Source of the DNA: Erigeron canadensis
Lineage: Eukaryota; Streptophyta; Magnoliopsida; Asterales; Asteraceae
Assembly (NCBI RefSeq): GCF_010389155.1
Contig: NC_057765.1
Location: 5,084,001-5,148,000 of the forward strand
Length of the DNA: 64,000 nt
Direction: 5' to 3'
Shown: piece by piece, positions 47,902 to 59,363 of the stretch
How the letters are laid out: every line of letters begins with the position of its first letter
Numbering within the stretch: the stretch's first letter is position 1
Notes under the pieces: generated by a model
The model's input: the letters and a program-made list of their open reading frames with translations, nothing else
Told to the model about the DNA's origin: nothing
Databases searched by the model: none
Program-made: the position numbers and the translations under genes

Positions 47902-47909
47902 GTAATGTA

Positions 47910-49438
47910 AGATTAGAAGTAGAATAATATGTGGTTAAAAATTTTTGATTGGTTAGCAAAGGCATTATATTAGATTAGTAGTTCATGCGGTTCCTTTGAA
48001 ATAGTACTATGGGTTTGCTCATGGTGTTGAAATGTTAGAGCTATTGTCATAGGAACTCAAAGCTATCGATTAATTGAAGAAAAATAAGAGGGTCTACATA
48101 AATATCCAATGAAGAAGAAGACGACACTAAATTATAATGAGAATTTCTTATTTGAATAAAATATATTTATATTTATACTATTTTATAAAGCATCTTGCTC
48201 TTTTTGAAAATCTCAATTCATGATTTGAAGTACCTAAAATACCATTCTTCTTTATTAATTAATTTAAATATCCTTAGCTAATATACTTATAATATCCTAA
48301 AATCTCAACCACTCATTTTCTTCTCTCTCCTCAAATCTCAACCACTCATTTTTTTTCTCTCCTCCATAAATCATTTTATTCATCTAATTCATTCAAAATC
48401 TTTTATCTCAAAAACCGTATATCCATAAATTATAAAAATTGTATGCGTGTTCTTAAAATTTCATGCTTTTTCATTAGATATGTAATTTGACATACTTTCG
48501 ACAAATTTTTAAATGCGGGGGCGGAGCCCGTACGGATAAAGCATTTGGTTATCACACTCTATGACTTATCAACTCCTATGACCTAGCACCCCTATAATCT
48601 CACCGCCGCAATGCGCAGACACTTTTCCACGTATTAAAAAAAAGTGAATCCATCCAACATTTGAAATCTTTCCATAATAGAATAGAGGAAGAATTTCATA
48701 TATATCCAATTGAATATTATTTAAAGTTGAGTAAATATAAAATTTTTAAAATTTCATTGGGTATTATATGTAATCAAGGGTTTAAAATTGGATAAATATA
48801 AATTTCTCCATAGAATAAATGGTAAAAAGGAAGATTTGGACATGAATTTGATAATTGAATCTTTATATAGGGCATAGGTGATTCGTTGATTTGTATTAAG
48901 TTTACGAAAATATATATATATTTTTTAACGGTAAATACATTATTAAAAACTAATGCACCAAATAATCTTAAAACTATCCTAATGTCAAGAATTAAACCTT
49001 AGCCTCTACCCTAAGAGGCAAGAGCTCTATCAAGTGGGCTAACATCACATTGGCAGATTGTGCTTTGTTGATTAATATATTATGGATTTGCATAAAATAA
49101 ATAAAAATAATAGTGGATCATGATGTTGGTGCTTTTAATTGATAGCATGGTGCGGCGCGATGATAGCGACGACAGATAGTGATGGTATTGACGACGTCAA
49201 ATGATTTGGGTAATTAATGTAAAAATATTTGATTTAAAAGAATAATAGAAATATTTTATAAGATTGATGGTGCAATTTAACATTAAAAGTTGGTAGCGAT
49301 CAAATCCATTAAAGATAATTAGGTTAATTCGCATATTTCATTTTTCTTAATTTTCAACATACTATTACAATCTTTTTATATATTAATTCAAAAAGTAAAA
49401 TTCTAAGGAGTTAAAAATACTTATTTTTAACCATTATC
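47910..49438. other. Intergenic, includes a probable degenerate Helitron (about 48170-48630)
   Basis: 48170-48215 ('ttatactattttataaagca') resembles a Helitron 5' end and 48597-48630 ('caccgccgcaatgcgcagac') a decayed 3' end, but neither terminus is intact. 48990-49060, read on minus, has weak tRNA-like words. No gene seen. Confidence 0.35.
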
Positions 49439-49915
49439 AAAATGTTCCAATTCAAGAAAAGACACTTGGAATGTTCTTAAAATGATGTTAATAGACTACT
49501 ATGCGAGTTTCAGGACCCAAAAAGATCAAACGAAGCCTCGATAAAAAAGTGTAAAAATTACAGAGGAGCACGACTCTTGTGTCCTGCAGAGGCTCGAAAG
49601 GAAAGACTTACTATCTTTGGGATCTGATCCTACACCGCTGTTCAATATCTTAGTGGATCGACTCTATTCCGTCCACAAGAGCCGTCCTCTGCACAAAGGC
49701 CGTCCTCTTCAGGTTTCGTACTTTTGACACATTGAACAACTAGAAAAATCAAAATGTTCCAATTCAAGAAAAGACACTTGGAATGTTCTTAAAATGATGT
49801 TAATAGACTACTATACGAGTTTCAGGACCCGAAAAGATCAAACGAAGCCTCGGTAAAAAAAGTGTAAAAATTACAGAGGAGCACGGCTCTTGTGTCCTGC
49901 AGAGGCCGTCTACAA
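49439..49915. repeat. Direct repeat of about 170 bp, 312 bp apart
   Basis: 'aaaatgttccaattcaagaa' through 'gaggagcacgactcttgtgt' and 'cctgcagaggc' occurs at 49439-49612 and 49751-49915 with few differences. The intervening and trailing DNA repeats 'ccgtccacaagagccgtc' words in both orientations. Confidence 0.85.
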
Positions 49916-51703
49916 GAGCCGTCGAGGCCGTCCACAAGAGTCGTCCTCTGCACAAAGGCCGTGCTTTCTGCTGTACACCAAAAACACTCCTTTTGACGTT
50001 TTCCAACATTTCGACTCAATTCCAAACAATCCCAAGCACTATTACTGACTCAAATAAGATCATATCAAGCGAACAAACGTTTCATAAGCTTACATTAGAT
50101 AACGTGTACATTTCAACATAAGTAGGGCATATTACCCATTTCATCACATAACCCAAAACTTTCATTTGACTTCCAAATTTAACAAGACTAGTTACCATCA
50201 CCCAAAATGAACTTGACACATAACCACAAGATTCAAAACACCAAGATTGTATCAAGAGCCAAAGAGGTGGGATGAACTAAGCCTCTAAAACAAAAGTGTG
50301 TCATTCAACCAAGAATGACCTAATACATTCAAATGTCTTGCAAAGGTCAACTTCAAGCTCTAACCAATTCTTCCAATTCAAACACACTAGTTCCTTCTTC
50401 CTGAACTACCTATAAAAGGGGTAAACAACTAAAATATAAGCAAAGGCTTAGTGAATATACTTGCATACATTTACGAACACGAAGGAAGGCAAGTGCAAAG
50501 ACTTTCACATGTAACCTATGACACCGTCATGTCACATTTACATGCTCACTTTGTACACTATAAACACATTATGGATCCATATAAGCTAAACATAATCATC
50601 ATCATCTATCGGGGTTCTTAGGCCACCGGAGGTTCTTAGGCCTCAATCAATCAACTATCGGGGTTCTTAGGCCCCGGAGGTTCTTAGGCCTCATAACTAT
50701 GCCCCACATGGGCTTAACGCCAAACCAATTACCATGCTTGAAACATTCACATCTCATGGTAATTGGCCCAACGTATACATAAAGGTATGCAAATATACTC
50801 ACCTCCTCCGCGTCAAAGACAATAACGCTAAACGATCAAGCACAAGCAAGCTTTAACCTATGATCATACCGTAAAATGCATAAGCTTACATTCACAACTA
50901 TGACTAGTTCAACCTAGTCACACTCAATCACTACCCTTTTCCTAAACCCAAACCCAACCCATTTGTCATTGAGTTACTTCCATTCTTAAGATTAACATTA
51001 GGTAGTTCAACCTACCATTTTCATCCATAGTTCATTAACTAGCAAAAACTCATATTTTCTCATAAACTCAAATTATCACATAACCTTATCAATTTCATAA
51101 TCAAATACATCATATAACTCAATGACAACTAGGTTAACTAAGGAATTGGGGAAAAATTAACCATAATTCAAATTCTAGTAAAAACCCCTAAAGTGGTTCA
51201 TCCATGAACCCTAATTTCTCAATAACAATAGAAATAATGAAATAGAAATCAATACCTCAACATTGGAAGATAACAACTTAGGTTTTTAATTCCCAAAATT
51301 CTCTCTTTTTCTTATTAAATTTCGGCCACCACCTAAAATCACCAAAACCCTAAATTTCAAACTCTTGAATGGAGATATATTGATGGTGATGATTGTTAGG
51401 ATGATTTCTAGTCTTGGATTTGAAGGATTAACACTTGATTTTGGAAAGAATAGAAAGAAAATTGCATGAGGGAATGAAGATGAAGGTAGTGGAATTATGA
51501 GTTTGAAGAAAATAGTATGTGGCTGGCACATTTTGGGGGTGCCACGACCCACTTCAAAAATTGTGGGTATTTTACCCGCTATCCGCTAAAGTTCCAACTA
51601 AATTAACCCCATATCCAAAAATAAAATACTAGGAAATTAATTTAATGTCAAAACTATAAAAAGGGGTTAATTTCTTTTACCTTAAAATCTTTGGGGTGTT
51701 ACA
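49439..51703 (-). repeat. Probable Ty3/gypsy LTR or solo LTR (minus)
   Basis: The right end reads on minus TGTAACACCCCAAAGATTTT, the typical start of chromovirus LTRs in composite genomes. The left end is uncertain. Within it are a direct repeat of about 170 bp (49439-49612 and 49751-49915) and a doubled 'ggggttcttaggcc...ggaggttcttaggcct' motif (50611-50693). No internal coding region was found adjacent. Confidence 0.45.
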
Positions 51704-51976
51704 TTTATGTCCGGTAAAGGATAATTTTTTTGAACGTTTGAATGGTCAGAATTTGTTTTTCCCACTTATCGATACTTACGTCTTTTGGGAAGATGTTATT
51801 CGAATTTTCAGATAACCACGGAGGGAAGCAAACCTTCTATTAATACGTCAAATGATGACGATTAATCGGAGTAAACATTGTACCCTCAAGACACGTCTTC
51901 CTCATGCCCAACACCCTCTTGGGAAGACTGGGAACATCCCGAGAGATTAGGATTTGTTTTTATTTGAAAATTAGTC

Positions 51977-52032
<56 letters not shown>

Positions 52033-52130
52033 TCAATATTGTTTTCTTCTTAAAAATAAATACGAGTAAAATACAATATATCACATAAAAGTTTTCCTAA
52101 AAAATGTACAAACAGAATTTTGTTGGAATT
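51704..52130. other. Intergenic with AAT microsatellite (51978-52032)
   Basis: About 18 perfect AAT/TAA triplets. Otherwise no feature seen. The FLX-like gene leader probably begins near 52130. Confidence 0.8.
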
Positions 52131-52209
52131 TTGATTGGTCGCCGGACTTCCGAAGACTTCCAAATTTTCGCCACTGTTTTCCGATCAAATTCTTTTATTT
52201 CCATTCGCA

Positions 52210-54980
52210 GGTAACCCTTTTATATCTTCTCTTCTCTTTTATTATAATTATAATAATAGTATAATATTATTCCTTCTTTTGATCAGTTTTATTTTCTATT
52301 AATTTTATCTCTTAATTTTTGTCTTAATTTTGTCTCTTTTTCCTATTTGTAATTTTTAACCTAATTTTGAAAATTTAATTTCTTGTTACTGAAATTAGGT
52401 TGTTAATAAATAATCTTAAGTTGCTCAAAATTTAGGGATTGCATTGTTTGATACTGATCAAAATATAAAATTTTATATTCGTAAAGATTCCGAAAAGAAA
52501 ATAACATGAAATACCAATGTGGATATATAAAGTTTTGTACTTTAAAGTTTGAGTTTCAGGGCTAGTTCGCGAGTTTTCGTATTTCGATTTGGTTTTAGAA
52601 TAGAACTGAATTGTGCTTGGGTTTTGGTACCAAGTGTGCCAACATTGTCGGGCTCAGCTCGTTGGCTCGTTTCTGAAAAAGCACACTTAGTGAAATGTAG
52701 GATAAAAGGATATAATTTTACATACCCAGCATTTTTCGAAATGGTTGTATTTTATGGATTTTGCTAATCACGGCTCGAAGAGTTTCTTTTTTAGTTTAAA
52801 AGTTGTATTTAATAACATTTGCATTTGATAAAGTCAAATGGACCTCTTTAGCCTATTTGGCTTAAGAAACTGCATCAACTAGAAGATTTTCATAGAACTC
52901 AAATTTTAGGTGGTATAACGGAGAGGGATCCTTGTTCAGGCTACCTGGGGAACTCGAGCTTTAGCTTTAATGTATGTGGCCTTATTAGTCCTCTCATGTC
53001 CGTTTCCTAAACTTATTTCCTGTCTGTCACGAGATTCTTTTCGAGACTTTCAAGATGCCTTACCACTAGGAAACCTTAGAGATGGTTCTAATCTTATTAT
53101 GCTTATACTAGAAGGGTGCCCGCGCATTGCAGCGGTAACGGTTTATAATGCGTGAGATGTCGTAACGGTAATATGCTGTTTAGGTTACTTTCATGAGATG
53201 CGGCGATAAGGCATCTAACTGTGGTTCTCATTCTAAATATGAGTCGAGTATTATATGCGAAAATAATAAGGTGCAAATATAAACTATTTTAAATATATTT
53301 GTTAGGGTTATTAATTTAGGGGTAGTTTGGGGATATTGAAAAAAGTGCTTAGTTTCCTAAAACAGGATGACCAATATGTTTTATAAGGGATTATAGATAT
53401 TCATCCATCGATTTATTTCCAAAGCTTGAGTGTTGTGCTACATTTCTTTGACATACAATCGTGTTGTTGTAAATTTCTTTGAGAGACAATCTTGTTTAGA
53501 AATGAGTGAAAAGCTGTATAAATACTTTTATTAGTTCATCTGTTCTATAAACTTTATTAGTTCTCTACTTTTACTCTTTTAGCAGGATGTATTGCATTGA
53601 AATTGAAGCTACTTTGGTTTGCAATTCCCGTGATAATATTATTAGTGTCATGCCTATAGCCTACTGACATAGGGATATTTAGCAACTTATGAAGCACTAA
53701 TATGGACATACCAAAAGTTTTATGATGGATTTAGCAGTTTCAGGAAGAAAGTCGTATGTTATGTTGCAGTTCTTTCATATAGCTTTCTAACTTATAAACT
53801 GTAGCTACATAAAATTGCATGTGATAAATAACTTCTTCTGCAAAACTCAGAAGAATGGTAGTTACTAAAGGGCCTGGGCCTAGCAGTATTGGCCATTGGG
53901 GTGACTCATCAACCTTGAGGTGGTCGGTGTAAGTCTCACTTGAGACATTTGAGGTAAATATTAGGTGGTTGTATGTGTGTAGTTCTCTGTCTATAAAAGA
54001 AATATCTTAGGAGAATGGTTGACTTTGAAAGTTTGAAGATATAAGTCCAAAGCTGTAACTTTAAGCTAGAAACTAAGCAGCTACTTATAATGTCAGGTTC
54101 AAGTTTTTTAGTTTCTTTAATAAATCACAAAGAATAATTTGTATTTGATTGTATTGAATGAATCCGATATACAAGAGCTATATAAATAGGCTTATGTAGA
54201 CATGATGACCTAGTAACTTAATCGTAATAGGAAGCAAATTCTAATGTAAGTTTTATTTAAAATATATCTAAAGATGGTTTTCTAATAAAAGTTTGCAACG
54301 CTGCTTCTCGGATCAAGGCTTAGAATTAGAAATGACTAGTTATATTAGCATTTCATACAGAAATAGAAAATCTAAGATCGATTATTGGGTCAATTTAATC
54401 GATCATAAAATTTCAGGTGTTCTGCTTATCAATTTAAGGAGGTATTGCTTTTATGCATTACTGAGGTAAAAGTCTAGATTTAAATGGACTCAGAGTCATC
54501 ATGTTTACAAATTAGCTGCATCTATTTTTTGTTTTGATTTCTTAAAACTATATAATGCTGTTTGCTACTATTCTGTTGGTGATGTACTCTTTTTTTTTTT
54601 CTTCAAATCTTTCTGCTGGAGTGTGTCATGTCGTCATGCGATTCTCATACTTTGAAAGAAGTATATTTATTTACCTGGATTATGGAGAAAGATCTGTGGA
54701 AGTATATTTAGTAATCTTTGTTTGCCTCTTAGGATCTTTAATAATAGTTCTGGCCATGAATAAAAGGTAGTCAGACGATAATCTTGGCTATTAAATATAT
54801 GTAAAGAGCTTAAGTCGTAGGGTTTGAATTTTCTGAACTAGAGGTGCTAAACTGCTAATCAACCCTACTTCTGAATGGGTCGATTTGGCTACAGTTCAAA
54901 TTTAACGGGTCAAACAGGTAAATTAAAAGTATGAACCAGGTTTATGTTAAGATCAGTTCCTCATGGCCCTTATTTTGCAG
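52210..54980 (+). other. Probable 5'-UTR intron of FLX-like gene
   Basis: A donor GTAACC follows 'ccattcgcag' and an acceptor 'tattttgcag' precedes the exon with the ATG. The intron holds a Helitron (53108-53397) and a possible SINE remnant (about 53880-53995). Inferred from splice signals only. Confidence 0.5.
53108..53397 (-). mobile_element. Non-autonomous Helitron (290 bp)
   Basis: On minus it begins TCTATAATCCCTTATAAAAC next to T (53398) and ends 'CTGCAATGCGCGGGCACCCTT' -like GC-rich sequence plus CTAG at 53111-53108, next to A (53107). It sits within the long leader intron of the FLX-like gene. Confidence 0.7.
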
Positions 54981-55002
54981 AAGGGTTTCACCAGACAGAT
55001 AA

Positions 55003-56926
55003 ATGTCTGCAAGAGGACATGGACTGCCAGGTTATGGGAGCCGATCGACCCAAACTGACGGGCTGATCCGCCATGGGTTATACTCTGTAGGAAACGGCAT
55101 AGAGTCACAACACTCTGAGCGTGGAGATAGCAAACTAGTGGCTCAGTCAGCTGAATTAGAAAGGCTTGTTAGTGACAACAAGAGACTAGCAACTGCTCAT
55201 GTGGCCTTAAGGCAAGACTTAGCAGCCACTCAACAAGACATTCAAAAACTCAGGGCGCATATAGGAAGCATCCAGACAGAAAGTGACCTCCAGATTCGAA
55301 TATTTTTGGAGAAAATGACAAAAATGGAGGTTCATCTTCAGGATGGTGAGAGTGTGAAGAAGGAGCTACAGAAGGCGCACACTGAGGCTAGGGCTTTAGT
55401 CGTAACTAGACAGGAGCTGATCGATCAAGTTACAAAGGCTACCCAGGAATTGGAAAAGATCCGTGCTGATGTGAAAAATTTACCCATATTGCAAGTTGAA
55501 CTTGATGGCTTGAGAAAGGAACACCAAAAGTTACGGTTAGTGAACAACATTTGGCTATAACCTTTTCTTAATTGTTTATTTAGAGGTGTTGATTTTGCCA
55601 CAGTTACTTATGCACGAGTGAATTCAGGTTAGGTTTTACCTATAAATGTTTAAATCAAGGGAACGAATTAGTTTCAAATAAAACGAGTTAAAATTAGTCA
55701 AACTGGTCAAAAGTCACAGAAAGTGACACAGCCTCCTAATTAATTTTATGTGCCCAACTTGTCTGTTGTTTGTTGCTAGGTTCATCTATTGTAGGTAAAG
55801 ATTTGCCTTTTCAAAATTCTGTTCAACCTATGTAACTCCAAGTGTTCTCAAAGTCAATAGTTGGCCTGAAATTAATCTTGTATCTTTGTGCTCTTGCAGG
55901 TTGACTTTTGAGCATGAAAAAGGCTTAAACATGGAGAAAGTGGCACAAATGGAAGTGTTGGAGAAAGATCTTGTGGGGATGGCAAAAGAGGTGGAGAGGT
56001 TACGAGCTGAGGTTTTGAATGCCGAGAAGAAAGCAACTGGTATATCTTTCCCTTTAATTCCTGTTCCCCATTCTCTCCAATTCTCTTAAGCTAGGCCATT
56101 CTACATTTTCATTTTGTTCTATGCAATGCAAACTAGAGGTGGCAATCTTAAACCCATTACATTTACGAATGGGTTGATTTGGATTATATTTTATCTCAAA
56201 TGGGTCAAATAATTTTCCATGACAAGAATTAAAATTTATTCAATTGTTTGAAAGTCAGCCAAAGTGTATTTTTAATGCATACAACCTTTTTAATCTTTTA
56301 CTTCAGAATTTTGTACTGTAACGATATACTTTGCAGTCATATGGTACAATATTAATTAACTAGGTTTTTAAATGTACAAAAGATGTTTGTGGGTCAACAA
56401 TGCTCATTTAACCCGAATCTGCTTTGACCTGTTAAGCTACCTATCCTTCATGCAATGAGACTTAAAATGAAACCCACAAAATGGAAACATAGGTGAATGG
56501 TATAAATGTATAATAAATGAATAACTCAAATAATGAATTCAGATAGATGACCCTTGATTTCAGTCCCAAATATCGAATAAAAGCCGTACTTTCCTACCTA
56601 AAATTAATCTTATGTTGTATGCAGCACCAAACGTGTACGGTGGGCCCTATATGACGCAAGAATCATATTCTCGACCACTTCCACCACCTCCACCACCTCA
56701 TATGCATACTAGTGTAAGTGGCTATGTTGATGGGTACGGAAATCATCATCATGTCCAAATGGGTGTTGGTGGAGGTCACCCTGGAGTAATTGTTCCAGGT
56801 AGCAATCCACAATGGAGACCGCCGGTAATGGTGCCTTATGGTGCACCCCACCCTGGCCCAGTTGGTCCAGGCAGCAATCCACAATGGGGAGGACAACCGT
56901 ATGACCACTCTTACTCTAGAACCTGA
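55003..56926 (+). CDS. FLX-like coiled-coil protein
   Basis: Three coding exons, 55003-55535, 55900-56039 and 56625-56926, in phase, giving 324 residues. Starts MSARGHGLPGYGSRSTQTDG. Residues about 45-225 are heptad-rich ('AELERLVSDNKRLATAHVAL', 'RQDLAATQQDIQKLRAHIGS', 'LTFEHEKGLNMEKVAQMEVL', 'MAKEVERLRAEVLNAEKKAT'), matching the FLX (FLC expressor) family. The C terminus is Pro/Gly/His-rich with a run of prolines and a doubled GSNPQW motif. FLX proteins act with FRIGIDA in keeping the floral repressor FLC active; several FLX-like paralogues have unknown roles, and I cannot say which this is. The start follows a leader-intron acceptor by 22 bases. Confidence 0.9.
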
Positions 56927-57696
56927 ACAGACAGACAAATGCAATGTAGGTTTTTTTCAGTCTTGCTTTTGTGCTATATGCAGATCTTACCCTGTTTATT
57001 CAAGAAAATGTACCCCCTAACCCCAGCAACTTATACAGTGTTATGAAAGGTATTTAGATTTGCAGAATCATGGATCTGATTTTAGTTTCATTTTTGGTTC
57101 TACCCTGTCGTTCTGACTGTTAACTTGTTTATATGATCTTAAACATGTCATAACTGTTTATATAACTATGGCAAATTGTTTCTTATAAGTCATATCTTCT
57201 GGTCGAATACATTTGGTACACCAAATTAGCACACAATCATCAGATATATGGTTTTGAGGCCCATCATGTGATATTTAGTTTCTTATCCATTCTTTGTTAC
57301 ATCTATTGTGTCATTTGTTCCGTAGTCGTTAATCACCATACATTAGAACTCGTGGCTAATTTCACATGGATTTGGTTTCTCATACTCCTATATGGCATAA
57401 GGGTATGTAAACGGAATGATACGATTACCTGTATATAACATTACAAAGAACAACCCATTTCACTAGTGCATTTTAGCCCATAGACTATTGGTGTGCAAGG
57501 ATTGATGAAAATAAAATAGTAACATTTATATCAATATAGATGAGAAATTGTAGCATTCAGCTTGTGATTATTAAGAATGGAAAATATAGATAATTATTGG
57601 TACAAGTATGAAAATATATCGAAAATATATATGTCATCCGCCCAATTTTTTACTACTAAATATAATGTATGTTGAAGGTAAACATGCTTGAGTTTG
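56927..57696. other. Convergent 3' flanks of FLX-like and membrane-protein genes
   Basis: 3' UTRs of two genes pointing at each other, with no separate gene or repeat seen. Confidence 0.6.
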
Positions 57697-58707
57697 CTAA
57701 GCTTCACTAGCAACAACAGGAAGATACTGGTCTTTCACTTCCTTCTCGTCAAGGTTTGTTTTTTGTTCATGGAAGAAAACTGTATACACCACAAACATAT
57801 AAAGTTTCAACAAGCAATCTGATGCGTTTAACAATGAAATCTCAATTGTCAGTCGTGCGTTCTTGTTTAGATAATATCTTGTGACATGCCCATTTGAGGA
57901 CATCCGATCAAATTGGAACAATGTGGGGCTTGTAACGATGACATGAACCAAATGATAAACAACCGCACTAGCAACAACGAAAGGAACCATCATTAGCGAC
58001 GCTTGTAGCCTTTTTCCGCTCATTAGCTCCACTGCTCTTCCAATTGCTTTATAACCGCCTGGACCTTCCTCTAAAACCGAAACTATTAAACTCACCATCC
58101 AAAGTGCAGCCAAGTAAAAGTACCAGAATGGGACGGTAATAGTAATCATTCCAAAGAAAATGACTGTAGACCATGAATTTACATCCAAGTAGGAGATTAG
58201 GGCGTAATAAATTAAGTAAATAAACATTATGCCAAAAGTAATTAAGAGCATGCAAAAGCTAGTTAAAGATACCCTATTCCAACATTTTCCTATTTTCAAC
58301 AATATTTCCTTGGGGCCTAATAGTTTGTAAGTGTAAGCCTCATAAGTGGAAAGAACAATTGCAACCAAGAAAAATAGTGTGGGGATTAAAGAGGAGAGCA
58401 GATGCAAGTGTTTAACAAGTAGAATCTCCAGAAGTTCATCGAACGCGCCATGATAAGTAACAATATCAAGATTACGACCAAGATTGTATAGAGTGGTCGG
58501 GTATGCTGCTAACTCCAACACAAAATTCTTTTCGACTGGTCCTAACACATAGTACTGTGTAAAATCTAACTGACAATATATAAGAAACACCAGAATAAGG
58601 ACCGGAAACAACAAGGTCTTATTTTTTCTTATTATTTTGAAAGATTCCCTCACTATACCAAAGAATGGTAACGAATTTTGGGATCGTGGGATGGATTTGT
58701 TCTGCAT
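57697..58707 (-). CDS. Plant multi-pass membrane protein, function unknown
   Basis: Single exon of 336 residues, MQNKSIPRSQNSLPFFGIVR onward. About six hydrophobic segments: near residues 31-46 ('LLFPVLILVFLIYCQL'), 105-122, 150-175, 183-208 ('VIFFGMITITVPFWYFYLAA'), 240-262 and 300-318. The block 'WMVSLIVSVLEEGPGGYKAI' followed by GRAVELMSGKRLQ is characteristic of a plant-specific family of uncharacterised membrane proteins, often present in tandem copies. No catalytic motif. The C terminus is charged and cytosolic-looking. A TATA-like ACTATATATAAAAAC lies about 50 bp upstream on the minus strand. Confidence 0.85.
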   Translation of the reverse strand: MQNKSIPRSQNSLPFFGIVRESFKIIRKNKTLLFPVLILVFLIYCQLDFTQYYVLGPVEKNFVLELAAYPTTLYNLGRNLDIVTYHGAFDELLEILLVKHLHLLSSLIPTLFFLVAIVLSTYEAYTYKLLGPKEILLKIGKCWNRVSLTSFCMLLITFGIMFIYLIYYALISYLDVNSWSTVIFFGMITITVPFWYFYLAALWMVSLIVSVLEEGPGGYKAIGRAVELMSGKRLQASLMMVPFVVASAVVYHLVHVIVTSPTLFQFDRMSSNGHVTRYYLNKNARLTIEISLLNASDCLLKLYMFVVYTVFFHEQKTNLDEKEVKDQYLPVVASEA

Positions 58708-58753
58708 TTCTAAGAGTTTGTAGTTTAGATGGCTAAAACTTGATTAGAGTTGG

Positions 58754-58769
58754 AGTTTTTATATATAGT
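58754..58769 (-). promoter_or_regulatory. TATA box of the membrane-protein gene
   Basis: CTATATATAAAAACTC on minus, 47-62 bp before the ATG at 58707, so the 5' UTR would be very short. Confidence 0.55.
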
Positions 58770-59029
58770 ATTGACTTGAAAATGTAATTATATTGAGTCA
58801 GGTTTATTTAACGTACATGTATACTACTAACAAATTGTTCGATTAATTCAAAGATGAATGGGATCAAAGAGGTATTCATAAGACAAATTAGTCACTATTG
58901 ACTTGGATCTTTAGCCTGTTTATTTAAGCAACATAATAATAATAAATACTCGTAGTTTGATTATTCCAAAGCCAGGTATGAAACATTTTATAATTTATTA
59001 TGATGTTTTGCTCTTTGGGATTGGAATAA
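58770..59029. other. Upstream flank of the membrane-protein gene
   Basis: AT-rich, nothing recognised. Confidence 0.5.
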
Positions 59030-59083
59030 TCTATAAACCCTTATAAAAAGTATTGGGTTTAAGACTTTCAGCATTTTTTACAT

Positions 59084-59349
59084 TTTTTTTGAAAGGTGAA
59101 TTTCGCTTGAGAATTTCGTGTCGCGATTCAACAGTGGGAGGTCTAACATACGTTGTTTAACCGGGTCCGCGTTAGAGAGCTCCCTCGAAGTAGAATTGCC
59201 TATTTCAAATACCTGATGGGGGAAAAAACCCCTACTAATCCGCCCGAAGGCACAACGATCAATAGGGGTAAATCCTGCCTCCTCAGACTTGAATCTGCGT
59301 ATACCCAAGCCAAGCATTTATAGAAATAATTCCTATCAACCACTTACAT
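59084..59349 (-). mobile_element. SINE with 14-bp target duplication
   Basis: Flanks AGCATTTTTTACAT at 59070-59083 and 59350-59363 are identical. On minus the element starts ATGTAAGTGGTTGATAGG (A-box-like), carries CAGATTCAAGTCTG (B-box-like) about 50 bases on, then 'gccttcgggcggattagtag', and ends in a short A-rich tail (T run on plus). The surrounding sequence starts A-TCTATAAACCCTTATAAAAA at 59030, like a Helitron 5' end, so the SINE sits inside an older element whose 3' end I could not place. Confidence 0.78.
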
Positions 59350-59363
59350 AGCATTTTTTACAT

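Noticed and set aside
48990..49060. tRNA gene on minus strand
   Set aside because: Contains A- and B-box-like words but no cloverleaf that I can fold; at most a SINE relic.
51978..52032. Regulatory significance of the AAT microsatellite near the FLX-like gene
   Set aside because: Simple repeats of this kind are common. The position is suggestive only, and nothing in the sequence supports a role.
53880..53995. Third member of the SINE family in the FLX-like leader intron
   Set aside because: Only weak pol III-like words and no target duplication; kept as a mention, not a feature.
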